A DNA stretch of 64,000 nucleotides from positions 62,001-126,000 of the forward strand of contig JBMHCG010000036.1 in the NCBI GenBank assembly GCA_049890035.1, written 5' to 3'. The position numbers and the translations under genes were made by a program. This DNA comes from UBA11891 sp049890035. GTDB taxonomy: Bacteria > Bacteroidota > Bacteroidia > Flavobacteriales > Flavobacteriaceae. Every line of letters starts with the position of its first letter. The stretch's first letter is position 1. Below, in pieces: positions 8,787 through 17,319 of this stretch. Under the pieces are notes generated by a model. That model made no database searches. It had not been told where the DNA came from and worked only from the letters and a program-made list of their open reading frames with translations.

Positions 8787-9392
8787 TTAGTATTGACTGA
8801 AGAGAATAGCCATATCTATTTTGGTATTTTCCTTCAAATGTTCACCAATGACAAGCAAAAGCTGTTTTTTGACTCCCTTACGATAGTAAATTCCCTGTCC
8901 GTTTGCTAACAGAACCCTGCTTTCAGAGTAGGGCGAGAGACTGGGATTCATCACTCCAGGGATGATCAATGGAAGCGGCTCAGCACTGGAATTGACCAAG
9001 ATAAAATTCCGTAATTGGGTTTTGACAACGGGCTCCAATCTTTGAGTTTTCGGCAAAGTACGTAATCTAATTTTCACCTTTTCTAAATGGGGATTGGAAA
9101 CCAATACTTGTTGGTTGCTATTAATTGAAAGTTTTGTTTTTCCCTTGGGTGACAAACCAAAACCACCCGATATAACGCCAGAAAGACGGTTTACGATTCG
9201 AATACTAACTTCTTTTTTGGACTGGTTTTTCAACCGTATGCGATAGGTCTGGGACGAAAGAAAAGAGGTCTCTTTTTTTGGTATCCGTAAAGCTTGTTCT
9301 TGATTGGGCAAAATTTCAACTGCAGTGCTTTGTGCGTTCAATTCGGCAGAAAAGAATCCATATATAGCAATGAAAAAAAGTGATTTATACAA
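8787..9392 (-). CDS. Exported protein of unknown function
   Basis: The reading frame is open back to 9476, inside the upstream acetyltransferase gene. The segment that reads as a signal peptide (YKSLFFIAIYGFFSAELNA, then Q) starts after a TTG at 9390-9392, and I take that as the start, giving 201 residues. The mature part is beta-rich, with a segment (about residues 30-110) resembling the immunoglobulin-like N-terminal half of pilus-type chaperones. That likeness is weak and I do not assign a family. It is the last gene of a minus-strand group with a GNAT enzyme and a lipoprotein. The start codon is uncertain. Confidence 0.55.
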   Translation of the reverse strand: MYKSLFFIAIYGFFSAELNAQSTAVEILPNQEQALRIPKKETSFLSSQTYRIRLKNQSKKEVSIRIVNRLSGVISGGFGLSPKGKTKLSINSNQQVLVSNPHLEKVKIRLRTLPKTQRLEPVVKTQLRNFILVNSSAEPLPLIIPGVMNPSLSPYSESRVLLANGQGIYYRKGVKKQLLLVIGEHLKENTKIDMAILFSQY

Positions 9393-9405
9393 GGGGTAAA
9401 TCGTA

Positions 9406-9957
9406 TTACATTTTCCAATTCCAAAGCACCAAATCCCACTGAGCCCCTTCGTATTCAAAATTTCCAACAACTTCAAAGCCAGCTTTTAAGTGCGCTTTTA
9501 AGGAACGCGGATTTTTTCTGTCCACATCGGTGATACAGCACAGATACTTACTATCCATTGTTTGTCTAAAATGCGTATATAATTTTTGGACAACTCCCTG
9601 TCCCCTATAGGCTTTCGAAACACAAAGTTGTCCTACTATTGCATACGGGATTTTTGCCAAAGTAATTCCTTTGTATACAACCCGATTACAATGCCCTATT
9701 AAATCATCAAGCAAGTTATGATGGCCTCTGATATCGGAAGTTGCCACCAAGGCATAACCGACTACCTCGTCATCTACTTTTGCCAAAATAGCTGGGTTTT
9801 TATTGTTCATCCAAGAAAGAAATTGAAACGTGTAGGATGCGGTCAAAAATCCTTCTTCTTTTTGCTCAATTGGGTCTAAATTGGATTTTAAATTCTGCTC
9901 TTGCAAATATTTTATTTGATCAAGCTCTTCAATTTGGGTTTGTAAACAGATGGTCAC
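9406..9957 (-). CDS. GNAT-family N-acetyltransferase
   Basis: 183 residues with the GNAT fold. The acetyl-CoA binding motif A is visible at QLCVSKAYRGQGVVQKLY, containing the R-G-Q-G signature (Q/RxxGxG/A form). The motif is followed by the usual NPRSLKAHLKAGFEVVG segment, typical of motif B. Substrate cannot be told from sequence. It ends just before the next gene's likely start and begins 13 bases after a lipoprotein gene, so the three genes may form one transcript. The acetyltransferase itself has no export signal, unlike its two neighbours. Confidence 0.85.
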   Translation of the reverse strand: MTICLQTQIEELDQIKYLQEQNLKSNLDPIEQKEEGFLTASYTFQFLSWMNNKNPAILAKVDDEVVGYALVATSDIRGHHNLLDDLIGHCNRVVYKGITLAKIPYAIVGQLCVSKAYRGQGVVQKLYTHFRQTMDSKYLCCITDVDRKNPRSLKAHLKAGFEVVGNFEYEGAQWDLVLWNWKM

Positions 9958-9970
9958 GGATTGGGGGTTA

Positions 9971-10441
9971 TTAATTACAATAAGAGTCTAAAGTACCCAA
10001 CAAAAGTTTGTAATCGATTGATTCTTCACCTAGGGTTTCGTCATTGCGCGAAGTAATGGTTTCTACGGTTAAGACGTCGTTGGATTCGGTAATGATGTAG
10101 GTATTTCTTGAATAATTTTCTCCTCGTGTAAAAGTAAGCGTCCAAATAAACTCACTAGGGATATTGGTTTCAATGTTAATTGAATAAACACCATCATCTG
10201 CTTCAAAACTGGTGTTATCAGAAAAGAAAATACAATCACCTACCAAAGGAACTTGGACCAAAAATCTACTAGTGTCGTTGGAAAAACCAAGCCGCTTATC
10301 TGTACTATTATCCCAAATAGTATTGTCATATTTTTCGAGAAAAGTAGTCGGTTCGGGTTCCGGAATAACTTCGGGCTCTTCTTCAGTTGAACATGAAACA
10401 AATAAAAAGAGGATGAAAAGAGGTAAATAGCTGTATTTCAT
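9971..10441 (-). CDS. Lipoprotein of unknown function, lipocalin-like
   Basis: 156 residues from the ATG at 10441, which starts MKYSYLPLFILFLFVSCS. This is a signal peptide with a lipobox (FVSC), and acidic residues (STEEEPE) follow the cysteine, a pattern associated with surface lipoproteins in Bacteroidota. An upstream ATG at 10465 would add eight residues before the signal and is less likely. The mature part (about 40-156) is a run of predicted beta strands, TWTLTFTRGENY-like, as in small lipocalin-type proteins. No ligand or function can be given. Confidence 0.75.
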   Translation of the reverse strand: MKYSYLPLFILFLFVSCSTEEEPEVIPEPEPTTFLEKYDNTIWDNSTDKRLGFSNDTSRFLVQVPLVGDCIFFSDNTSFEADDGVYSINIETNIPSEFIWTLTFTRGENYSRNTYIITESNDVLTVETITSRNDETLGEESIDYKLLLGTLDSYCN

Positions 10442-10904
10442 AATAAAAATATAAAACACATGCAATATACTAAACTCTCAATCGATATTAACGATCAACA
10501 AAAAGGAATTGGAATGAGTTTTTTTTTTAATCATTTCGGGACTGGGGCATCAATCAATTTGTCAGGCTATAGGGCCAGTTAAAAATTTTGCTTGTTGCAC
10601 CATAAGGTAATGTGACTTCTCCTCATTCGGACGATCAATATGTATTTCTCCCGTAGGATTTGAAAAGGCTAAATAGGATGAACCAAAAAGCAATGTGAGG
10701 GGAACAGTGCTGTATTGTCTGGGCACAAAAAATGCACAAAACCCAAAAAAATTCAGAAAAAAGGGTTTTGTGCATGTATGGTAGAACAAAAGCGGTTTAT
10801 AGAGAAGAAAGAGTGGGGTTAAACTAGTTAGTTTATGGTTGCAAATTAAAAGTAATAAAATAATTTTAATTTTCATAACTTTCCTGTACGTTTATAAAAA
10901 AAAC
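10442..10904. other. 463-base gene-poor region
   Basis: This is the only stretch above 300 bases without a confident gene. On the minus strand an open frame runs from 10876 to 10562 (104 codons). Its C-terminal half (10562-10720) looks protein-like and has lower A+T than the flanks, but its N-terminal half is low-complexity and crosses a perfect inverted repeat (10732-10775). It may be the 3' remnant of a decayed gene. I recognise no family. Next to the HxlR gene a one-mismatch -7 element (TACGTTTA, 10887-10894) is present. Confidence 0.4.
10732..10775. repeat. Perfect 13-bp inverted repeat
   Basis: ATGCACAAAACCC (10732-10744) and GGGTTTTGTGCAT (10763-10775) are perfectly complementary, with an 18-base A-rich loop. 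There is no T run to mark it as a normal terminator on either strand. It lies 130 bases upstream of an HxlR-type regulator. It could be a regulator-binding site, a strong RNA hairpin, or the relic of a small mobile element. Confidence 0.6.
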
Positions 10905-11345
10905 ATGTACCGTTCCGGATGCCCTGTAACCAATGTTCTTGATTTAGTAGGAGATCGCTGGTCTCTCGTCATAATACGAGATATTTTCATGGGAAGAAAA
11001 ACCTTTAAAGAATTTTTAAACGCCCCAGAAAATATAGCCTCAAATATCCTAACCTCCCGATTACGATCCTTAACCCGTGAAGGTTTTATAAACTTTACCT
11101 ACAGTCCCAATAATAAAAAGACCAAATATTATTATCTCGAGAACAAAGGAATTGACTTCTACCCTATTCTCTATGAAATGTCTATGTGGAGCGAACGGAA
11201 TCTCGAAAAACCTTTTCACCCATTATCGACCAAGTGGTTCATTGACAACAAAGGAAAACTCGCGAAGGAAGTTATCGAAAAAGAAAAAAACAACTACCTT
11301 GAAATCCGTGATCAACTGTTCGAAGAAACTGGAATCAAGCTTTAG
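10905..11345 (+). CDS. HxlR-family transcriptional regulator
   Basis: 146 residues from the ATG at 10905, which starts MYRSGCPVTNVLDLVGDRW. The upstream ATG at 10839 adds a residue stretch not typical of the family. The HxlR winged helix is clear: a conserved N-terminal Cys6, the GDRWSLVIIRDI helix, and the recognition segment SNILTSRLRSLTREGFI followed by the wing. HxlR proteins are dimeric and often sense reactive electrophiles or redox state through the conserved cysteine. The next gene, 9 bases downstream, is a 3-hydroxyacyl-CoA dehydrogenase, so it may control the fatty-acid genes; that is inference. Confidence 0.9.
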   Translation: MYRSGCPVTNVLDLVGDRWSLVIIRDIFMGRKTFKEFLNAPENIASNILTSRLRSLTREGFINFTYSPNNKKTKYYYLENKGIDFYPILYEMSMWSERNLEKPFHPLSTKWFIDNKGKLAKEVIEKEKNNYLEIRDQLFEETGIKL

Positions 11346-11354
11346 GTAAGTAAA

Positions 11355-12248
11355 ATGAATGTTGAGCAGGTTACTGTTATTGGAGCAGGTACGATGGGTA
11401 ACGGTATTGCTCACTGCATGGCCCAATACGGCCATACAACGACTCTTTATGATTTAAATAGAAAATTCCTAGATAAGGCCTTTGTTGTAATTAACAACAA
11501 TATGGATCGGCAAATTCAAAAAGGAATCCTGACGGCACAACAAAAAGAAGCCAGTCTAAATCGTATTCAACTAACTACTGATAGTGCTAAGGCCTACTCG
11601 CAAGCGGATTTGATTATCGAAGCTGTTTCTGAAAAAATAGAGGTCAAAAAAAGTGTATTAAATGAAGTTATTCAATACAAGCCTTCTCATTGTCTTGTTG
11701 CCAGCAACACTTCTTCTCTATCAATCACGGCTTTGGCAGCTCATCTTCCATTTCCCGAACAGTGTGCCGGCATGCATTTTATGAATCCGGTTCCAATGAT
11801 GCCTTTAGTCGAGATTATTGCCGGTTTTCATACCGCCAAAGAAACCGTGAAAACCCTTCAAATAATAAGTAAGAAAATAGGAAAAACACCGATTGTAGTG
11901 CAAGATTCTCCCGGTTTTGTGGCCAATAGAATTGTATTGCCAATGATCAATGAAGCTATCGAAACCCTGCAACAAAATATAAGTGGAGTAAGAGAAATTG
12001 ATCAGATTATGAAATTGGGGATGGGGCATCCAATGGGACCCCTTCAACTGGCAGATTTCATTGGACTCGATGTGTGCTTAGCAATCCTAGAGGTGTTGCA
12101 TGAAGAATTGGGACAAGACAAATACGCACCCGCTCCTTTATTGCGAAAAATGGTAGTAGCAAAACAGCTTGGAAAAAAATCAGGGATTGGATTTTACAAT
12201 TACCAAACCGACTCAAAAAACCCACCTGTAGCGCATCAATTTCAGTGA
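11355..12248 (+). CDS. 3-hydroxyacyl-CoA (3-hydroxybutyryl-CoA) dehydrogenase
   Basis: 297 residues, the usual length for monofunctional enzymes of the Hbd/PaaH type. It starts with the NAD-binding fold GAGTMGNGIAHCMAQYG (about residues 10-26). The catalytic motif MHFMNPVPMMPLVEI holds the active histidine, and GFVANRI plus a C-terminal dimerisation domain follow. It oxidises (S)-3-hydroxyacyl-CoA to 3-ketoacyl-CoA with NAD. The genes for enoyl-CoA hydratase, acyl-CoA dehydrogenase and ETF lie further along the same strand, giving a coherent beta-oxidation set. Confidence 0.93.
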   Translation: MNVEQVTVIGAGTMGNGIAHCMAQYGHTTTLYDLNRKFLDKAFVVINNNMDRQIQKGILTAQQKEASLNRIQLTTDSAKAYSQADLIIEAVSEKIEVKKSVLNEVIQYKPSHCLVASNTSSLSITALAAHLPFPEQCAGMHFMNPVPMMPLVEIIAGFHTAKETVKTLQIISKKIGKTPIVVQDSPGFVANRIVLPMINEAIETLQQNISGVREIDQIMKLGMGHPMGPLQLADFIGLDVCLAILEVLHEELGQDKYAPAPLLRKMVVAKQLGKKSGIGFYNYQTDSKNPPVAHQFQ

Positions 12249-12250
12249 TC

Positions 12251-13120
12251 ATGTCGAGATCTAAAACAGGTACATTTCGAGATTTACTCTTATTGAATCT
12301 AGGAATTTTGTGTATCAGCACTTCGGGCATTTTAGGCCGAACCATCCCCATTACCCCTTTTGAGATTATCTTTTGGCGTTCGCTTATTGCTTTTTTTTGC
12401 TTGGCGATTCTGGTTGTTGTTCAGAAAAAAAATATTTTTTCCCTTTTTCAAAAAGCCCCCTTAGCATTGCTGGCCAGTGGTCTTTTATTAGGTGTTCATT
12501 GGATTACCTACTTTTTCGCTCTTCAGTGGTCGAGTATTGCCATCGGCATGCTTTCTTTGTATACCTTCCCAATCATTACTGCTTTTTTAGAACCTCTTTT
12601 TGGGAGCGATCGTTTTGAGCGAAAACATATTTACTTGGGTTTGGCTATGCTGCTTGGAATCTATCTTATCAGTCCTGAAATTGACCAAACTAACCAACAA
12701 TTTTTAGCCGTTGGCATGGGAATCTTTTCCGCCTTCAGTTTCTCTTTTCGTAATTTGTTGATTAAAAAAATAACAAAAAATACTGATGGCCAGTCAATTA
12801 TGACGCTCCAAGTAGGCATTGTGAGTCTTTTCCTACTTCCGGTTAGTTTTCATGACGCCATATCCGTTTTGGAAGAAAATTTCAGTCAGTTGTTTTTTCT
12901 GGCCTTGGTTACAACGGTTATCGGTCACAGTCTTTTTCTTCAAAGTTTTCAAAAATTTTCTATCACTACAGCGAGCCTGATTAGTTGCTTGCAACCTTTG
13001 TATGGAATTGTTATGGGCGCAATGCTATTAAATGAAATTCCAAGTTTTAAAACCGCAATAGGCGGATTAATAATTCTTACTGCAGTCGGTATGGAAATTT
13101 ACAGTGTGCAAAAAAAATGA
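12251..13120 (+). CDS. EamA/DMT-family membrane transporter
   Basis: 289 residues with ten predicted membrane helices in two EamA repeats (about 8-140 and 150-285). I choose the ATG at 12251; a GTG at 12245 that overlaps the stop of the preceding gene is also possible. Members of this drug/metabolite superfamily usually export amino acids or other small metabolites. Substrate cannot be told. It sits between two acyl-CoA genes, but a promoter-like element follows it, so it may belong to the hydroxyacyl-CoA dehydrogenase transcript rather than the downstream operon. Confidence 0.85.
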   Translation: MSRSKTGTFRDLLLLNLGILCISTSGILGRTIPITPFEIIFWRSLIAFFCLAILVVVQKKNIFSLFQKAPLALLASGLLLGVHWITYFFALQWSSIAIGMLSLYTFPIITAFLEPLFGSDRFERKHIYLGLAMLLGIYLISPEIDQTNQQFLAVGMGIFSAFSFSFRNLLIKKITKNTDGQSIMTLQVGIVSLFLLPVSFHDAISVLEENFSQLFFLALVTTVIGHSLFLQSFQKFSITTASLISCLQPLYGIVMGAMLLNEIPSFKTAIGGLIILTAVGMEIYSVQKK

Positions 13121-13172
13121 CACTGTGTCTAAAAAAATAAGTAAATTATTTTTATATCAATGGATTAGCAAT

Positions 13173-13180
13173 TACATTTG
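13173..13180 (+). promoter_or_regulatory. Bacteroidota -7 element ahead of the beta-oxidation operon
   Basis: TACATTTG is an exact match to TAnnTTTG and lies 28 bases before the ATG at 13208. No clear TTG is visible at the -33 position. It supports the choice of the 13208 start for enoyl-CoA hydratase rather than the in-frame TTG at 13178, which falls inside the element. Confidence 0.5.
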
Positions 13181-13207
13181 GATGGAATTAACAAGCCATT
13201 CGATACT

Positions 13208-13987
13208 ATGGAAGCACCAAAAAGTTTTCTCCTTACAGTAGAAAACCAACTCGCTATAGTAACACTGAACCGACCCAAAGCACTCAATGCTCTCAACAAA
13301 GAGGTGATGGAAGAACTGCATCATTTTTTCACTGTTTCTCTTTTTGAAATGGATTGTGTGGGAGTCGTCTTGACAGGAAGTGGAGAACGTGCTTTTGCTG
13401 CGGGTGCTGATATCAAAGAATTTCTAAATCTGGATCCGCTGGCGATGGAAAAACTTTCACAACTCGGTCACCAGTTGATGTTTGCTATTGAAAAATGTCC
13501 TATTCCTGTTATTGCGGCTATCGAAGGCTATGCTCTGGGAGGTGGATTTGAACTCGCCTTGGCATGCCATCTTCGAGTCGGCTCAGAGAAAGTAAAAATG
13601 GGGAATCCAGAAGTCAATCTGGGTATCATACCAGGCTATGGTGCCACCCAACGCTTGCCTCAATTGGTTGGACGGGGTCGTAGTCTTGATATTATGATGA
13701 CTGCCCGAATGATTGGGGCGAAAGAAGCCTTGGAATGGGGTCTATTGAACCGCCTGACGCCACCTGGTGAAACCGTTCAACACGCCAAAGAAATGCTTTC
13801 TCTTATGGGCACCAAAGGACCTTCTGCGATAGCAAAGGTTATCGAAACGGTAGCGGCTTTTTATGATCCCGAAAAGGCAGGTTATACTGTGGAATCATCT
13901 AACTTTGGAGCCTTATCGGCTAAGGAAGAATTCAAAGAAGGAACCCAAGCATTTATTGAAAATCGAACTGCCAACTTCAAAAAATAA
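13208..13987 (+). CDS. Enoyl-CoA hydratase
   Basis: 259 residues, typical for the crotonase family. The oxyanion-hole segments are present: AFAAGADIKEF and YALGGGFELALAC. Both catalytic glutamates can be seen, one in GGGFELAL and one in NPEVNLGIIPGYGATQRL, which is the pattern of a true hydratase. It hydrates trans-2-enoyl-CoA to 3-hydroxyacyl-CoA. It is the first gene of a tight group (hydratase, acyl-CoA dehydrogenase, etfB, etfA) with gaps below 20 bases, so co-transcription is very likely. Confidence 0.93.
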   Translation: MEAPKSFLLTVENQLAIVTLNRPKALNALNKEVMEELHHFFTVSLFEMDCVGVVLTGSGERAFAAGADIKEFLNLDPLAMEKLSQLGHQLMFAIEKCPIPVIAAIEGYALGGGFELALACHLRVGSEKVKMGNPEVNLGIIPGYGATQRLPQLVGRGRSLDIMMTARMIGAKEALEWGLLNRLTPPGETVQHAKEMLSLMGTKGPSAIAKVIETVAAFYDPEKAGYTVESSNFGALSAKEEFKEGTQAFIENRTANFKK

Positions 13988-13990
13988 TTG

Positions 13991-15151
13991 ATGGATTTGA
14001 ATCTCTCCGAGGAACACAAAACGGTTCGGAATGCAGCCAAGAGCTTTGCTCAATCACACCTCTTGGAGGGTGTTATTGAAAGGGATCGACACATGGAACA
14101 CCCCGCCGAGGAAGTAAAAGAAATGGGGGTCATGGGATTTATGGGTATAATGACATCACCAGCCTATGGCGGTAGTGGAATGGACACGCTGTCCTATGTT
14201 TTAGCCCTTGAAGAAATATCTAAAATAGACGCCAGTGCAGCGGTTATCATGAGTGCCCACAACTCACTCGTTCTCTGGGCCATAGAATCATATGGAACAG
14301 CAGCTCAAAAAGAAAACTACCTGATTCCTATGGCTTCGGGACAAAGCCTTGGTTGTTTTTGCTTATCAGAACCTGAAGCAGGAAGTGATGCCACCATGCA
14401 ACGAACAACAGCAGAAGACAAAGGAGCATATTACCTGCTCAATGGAGTAAAAAACTGGATTACAAATGGCGGACATGCCACATATCAACTTGTTATTGCT
14501 CAAACCAATCCAGATAAAAAACATAAGGGGATCAACGCCTTTATCGTGGAAAAAAAATGGGATGGAGTTACCATTGGACCCAAGGAAGACAAGTTAGGAA
14601 TTCGTTCGTCAGATACGCATTCCATTAGTTATACGGATGTCAAAGTCCCCAAGGAGAATCGTATTGGTCCCGATGGATTTGGTTTCAAGTTAGCAATGCA
14701 AATTTTGGAAGGAGGGCGCATTGGGATTGCGGCACAAGCATTGGGTATTGCTGCGGGTGCTTATGAACGTTCGGTAACGTATGCCAAAGAACGCAACGCT
14801 TTTGGCAAACCCATAGCCGAACATCAAGCCATCGCTTTTAAACTAGCAGAAATGGCGACGGATATCGAAGCGGCACGTATGCTGGTTTATCGAGCGGCTG
14901 TTTTGAAAGACCAAGGCGTTCCATTTGGATATGCCAGCGCGATGGCGAAACTCAAAGCTTCTGAAATAGCTATGAAACATACCGTCGAAGCCGTGCAAAT
15001 TCACGGCGGAAATGGATATGTCAAAGAGTATCACGTGGAACGTCTGATGCGGGATGCCAAAATAACTCAGATATACGAAGGAACCTCTGAGATTCATAAA
15101 ATTATACTTTCAAGAAATATTTTAAATGGTGAACTTTACCTGCCTATTTAA
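13991..15151 (+). CDS. Acyl-CoA dehydrogenase (short-chain type)
   Basis: 386 residues. I take the ATG at 13991, not the TTG before it. The family signatures are present: CLSEPEAGSDA in the FAD/substrate region, the QIHGGNGYVKEY flavin-binding segment, and the catalytic glutamate in IYEGTSEIHK at about residue 365, the position used by short-chain/butyryl-CoA dehydrogenases. It introduces the 2,3 double bond into acyl-CoA and passes electrons to the electron-transfer flavoprotein. That protein is encoded by the next two genes, which strengthens the assignment. Confidence 0.95.
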   Translation: MDLNLSEEHKTVRNAAKSFAQSHLLEGVIERDRHMEHPAEEVKEMGVMGFMGIMTSPAYGGSGMDTLSYVLALEEISKIDASAAVIMSAHNSLVLWAIESYGTAAQKENYLIPMASGQSLGCFCLSEPEAGSDATMQRTTAEDKGAYYLLNGVKNWITNGGHATYQLVIAQTNPDKKHKGINAFIVEKKWDGVTIGPKEDKLGIRSSDTHSISYTDVKVPKENRIGPDGFGFKLAMQILEGGRIGIAAQALGIAAGAYERSVTYAKERNAFGKPIAEHQAIAFKLAEMATDIEAARMLVYRAAVLKDQGVPFGYASAMAKLKASEIAMKHTVEAVQIHGGNGYVKEYHVERLMRDAKITQIYEGTSEIHKIILSRNILNGELYLPI

Positions 15152-15168
15152 TGCTTAATACCCAATAA

Positions 15169-15918
15169 ATGATGAAAATTTTAGTCTGTATTAGTCATGT
15201 ACCCGATACCACTTCCAAAATAAACTTTGTGGACGGCAATACGAAATTCGACTCCCAAGGCGTCCAGTACATTATCAATCCTAACGATGAATTTGGCCTG
15301 ACGCGAGCCATGTGGTTCAAAGAAAAAAATGGTGCTACTGTCGATATAGTCAATGTCGGTGGACCTGAGACGGAAGCAACATTGAGAAAAGCACTAGCCA
15401 TTGGTGCAGACAATGCGATCCGAATTGACACCCAAGCCAATGAGGCTTTTCAAGTTGCACAAGAAATCGCAGCTGTTATTGACGAGAATCAATACGATTT
15501 GATTATCGCAGGTCGCGAATCCATTGATTACAATGGAGGAATGGTACCCGGTATGATTGCAGCCCTGACCAATATCAATTACCTCAATAACTGTATTGGG
15601 CTCGAAATTGAAGGGATGCAAGCAACAGCCATGCGTGAAATGGATGGTGGAAAAGAAACTGTCAAAGCAAGCTTGCCTTTAGTTATTGGAGCACAAAAAG
15701 GTTTGGTAGAAGAGAGTGACCTCCGAATCCCAAACATGCGAGGTATTATGATGGCTCGAAAAAAGCCTTTAACTGTCCTTGCATCTCAGGAGAATAGCCT
15801 TCGTGTGCAATCGATTTCGTTTGAAAAACCCGCTCCAAAAGGGGAGGTAAAACTTATCGATCCTGAAAATATCGATGAACTGATTGCACTGCTTCACAAC
15901 GAAGCCAAAGTCATTTAA
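15169..15918 (+). CDS. etfB: Electron transfer flavoprotein beta subunit
   Basis: 249 residues. N-terminal MKILVCISHVPDT is typical, and the ETF-beta signature region (VEESDLRIPNMRGIMMARKKPL) is present near residues 185-205. EtfB binds AMP and forms a heterodimer with EtfA to carry electrons from acyl-CoA dehydrogenase toward ETF-quinone oxidoreductase. Two ATG codons lie in tandem (15169 and 15172); either could be used. It follows acyl-CoA dehydrogenase by 17 bases and precedes etfA by 16 bases, consistent with a single operon. Confidence 0.95.
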   Translation: MMKILVCISHVPDTTSKINFVDGNTKFDSQGVQYIINPNDEFGLTRAMWFKEKNGATVDIVNVGGPETEATLRKALAIGADNAIRIDTQANEAFQVAQEIAAVIDENQYDLIIAGRESIDYNGGMVPGMIAALTNINYLNNCIGLEIEGMQATAMREMDGGKETVKASLPLVIGAQKGLVEESDLRIPNMRGIMMARKKPLTVLASQENSLRVQSISFEKPAPKGEVKLIDPENIDELIALLHNEAKVI

Positions 15919-15934
15919 TTTAAAAAATATTCCT

Positions 15935-16891
15935 ATGTCTGTTGTAATTTATGCCGAGTCTGAAAAAGGACAACTCAAAAAAATAGCCTTAGAACTGGCT
16001 TCCTATGGAAAAGCAATTGCCGATCAACTTAACAAAAAGCTTGTTGCAGTTACTATCAATTGTGAAAATAATGATGTTTTGGGTAGATATGGAGTCAATG
16101 AAGTATTGACAATTGCTCATACAGGTTCTTTTAACGCAAAACAGTATGCTGTTTCAATTGCTGCGGCAGTAAAAAGTCAATCTGCCGAAGTTGTTTTGGT
16201 TAGTTCCAGTGCAGACAGTCGTTATTTGGCTCCCCTGCTTGCTGTTTATTTGGATGCGGGGTATGCGTCAAATGTTGTTGAAACCCCACTAAACACAACT
16301 CCTTTTCAAGTCAAACGTTCTGTATTTACCAACAAAGCTTTTGTCGTCAGCCAAATTAGTACACCTGTTAAACTCATTGGCTTGTCAAAAAACGCATACG
16401 GTATCCATGAAAATCCAACAACAGCAACCGTACACGAATTTGAAACGGCAGCGGTTGACTCCAATATGGAAGTACAAGATGTAGATCAGGCAAGTGACAC
16501 TGTCACGATAGCGGATGCTGATATTGTTGTTTCAGGAGGACGGGGACTCAAAGGGCCAGAAAACTGGCACTTGATAGAGGACTTGGCGACCACTTTGGGA
16601 GCGGCAACGGCTTGTTCCAAACCTGTGTCCGATATGGGATGGCGACCACACAGCGAACATGTTGGTCAAACAGGAAAGCCCGTCGCTTCGAATTTGTACA
16701 TTGCTGTGGGTGTGTCAGGTGCCATTCAACATCTCGCTGGTATCAATGCCTCTAAAGTAAAGGTCGTGATTAATACGGATCCAGAAGCTCCTTTTTTCAA
16801 AGCCGCTGACTATGGCATTGTTGGAGATGCCTTTGAAGTGGTTCCAAAGATGATAGAAAAACTCAAAGCTTTTCAGGCAGAAAACGCTTAA
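15935..16891 (+). CDS. etfA: Electron transfer flavoprotein alpha subunit
   Basis: 318 residues from the ATG at 15935 (MSVVIYAESEKGQL). An upstream in-frame ATG inside etfB is unlikely. The C-terminal FAD-binding region shows SGGRGLKGPENW, GWRPHSEHVGQTGKPVASNLYI (two parts) and GISGAIQHLAG-like VGVSGAIQHLAG, all typical for EtfA. It holds the FAD that accepts electrons from acyl-CoA dehydrogenase. Its stop codon overlaps the stop of a convergent thioesterase gene by four bases. Confidence 0.95.
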   Translation: MSVVIYAESEKGQLKKIALELASYGKAIADQLNKKLVAVTINCENNDVLGRYGVNEVLTIAHTGSFNAKQYAVSIAAAVKSQSAEVVLVSSSADSRYLAPLLAVYLDAGYASNVVETPLNTTPFQVKRSVFTNKAFVVSQISTPVKLIGLSKNAYGIHENPTTATVHEFETAAVDSNMEVQDVDQASDTVTIADADIVVSGGRGLKGPENWHLIEDLATTLGAATACSKPVSDMGWRPHSEHVGQTGKPVASNLYIAVGVSGAIQHLAGINASKVKVVINTDPEAPFFKAADYGIVGDAFEVVPKMIEKLKAFQAENA

Positions 16892-17256
16892 TCTTGGAGG
16901 GGTTGTTTTTTCCCATCATCATCAACGGCTACGAAAACTATGTCGCAGGCGCAGTTTTCTAAGCGCTTATGAGTCAATAAATTTTCACTCGTTACGGCTA
17001 CATGCATCCGTATGGAGGTGTTTCCAACACCCACTACCTGTGCATGAATCAAAACCAGGTCCCCAATCGAAATAGGGTTGATAAATTCAATACCATCTAC
17101 AAATCGTGTAACACAATATTTCCGTGTGTGTTGTGCTGCTAAGGCATAGGCAGCTTCGTCAATCCATTTCATAACGTTACCTCCGTGAACGGATCCAAAA
17201 TAATTCACATCGGTGGGTTGTGCCATAAATGACATATTTAATTCCTTTTTCTTCAT
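16888..17256 (-). CDS. Acyl-CoA thioesterase, hotdog fold
   Basis: 122 residues of the YciA/BFIT-like hotdog family. The segment YFGSVHGGNVMKWIDEAAY carries the HGGxxMxxxDE motif that places the active Asp and CoA site. The rest forms the expected beta sheet. It hydrolyses acyl-CoA to free acid and CoA. It converges on etfA and overlaps it by four bases, and no terminator is seen in between, so opposing transcripts must overlap. A link with the acyl-CoA genes is plausible. Confidence 0.9.
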   Translation of the reverse strand: MKKKELNMSFMAQPTDVNYFGSVHGGNVMKWIDEAAYALAAQHTRKYCVTRFVDGIEFINPISIGDLVLIHAQVVGVGNTSIRMHVAVTSENLLTHKRLENCACDIVFVAVDDDGKKQPLQD

Positions 17257-17319
17257 CCCAAAAGTTTTACTTGATTGTTGCAGATAAATTGACTAAAATT
17301 ACCGGAATATATAACCATA

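Noticed and set aside
13101..13126. Inverted repeat ACAGTGT/ACACTGT at the end of the EamA gene
   Set aside because: Arms are only 7 bp and there is no T run on the plus strand. Weak as a terminator.
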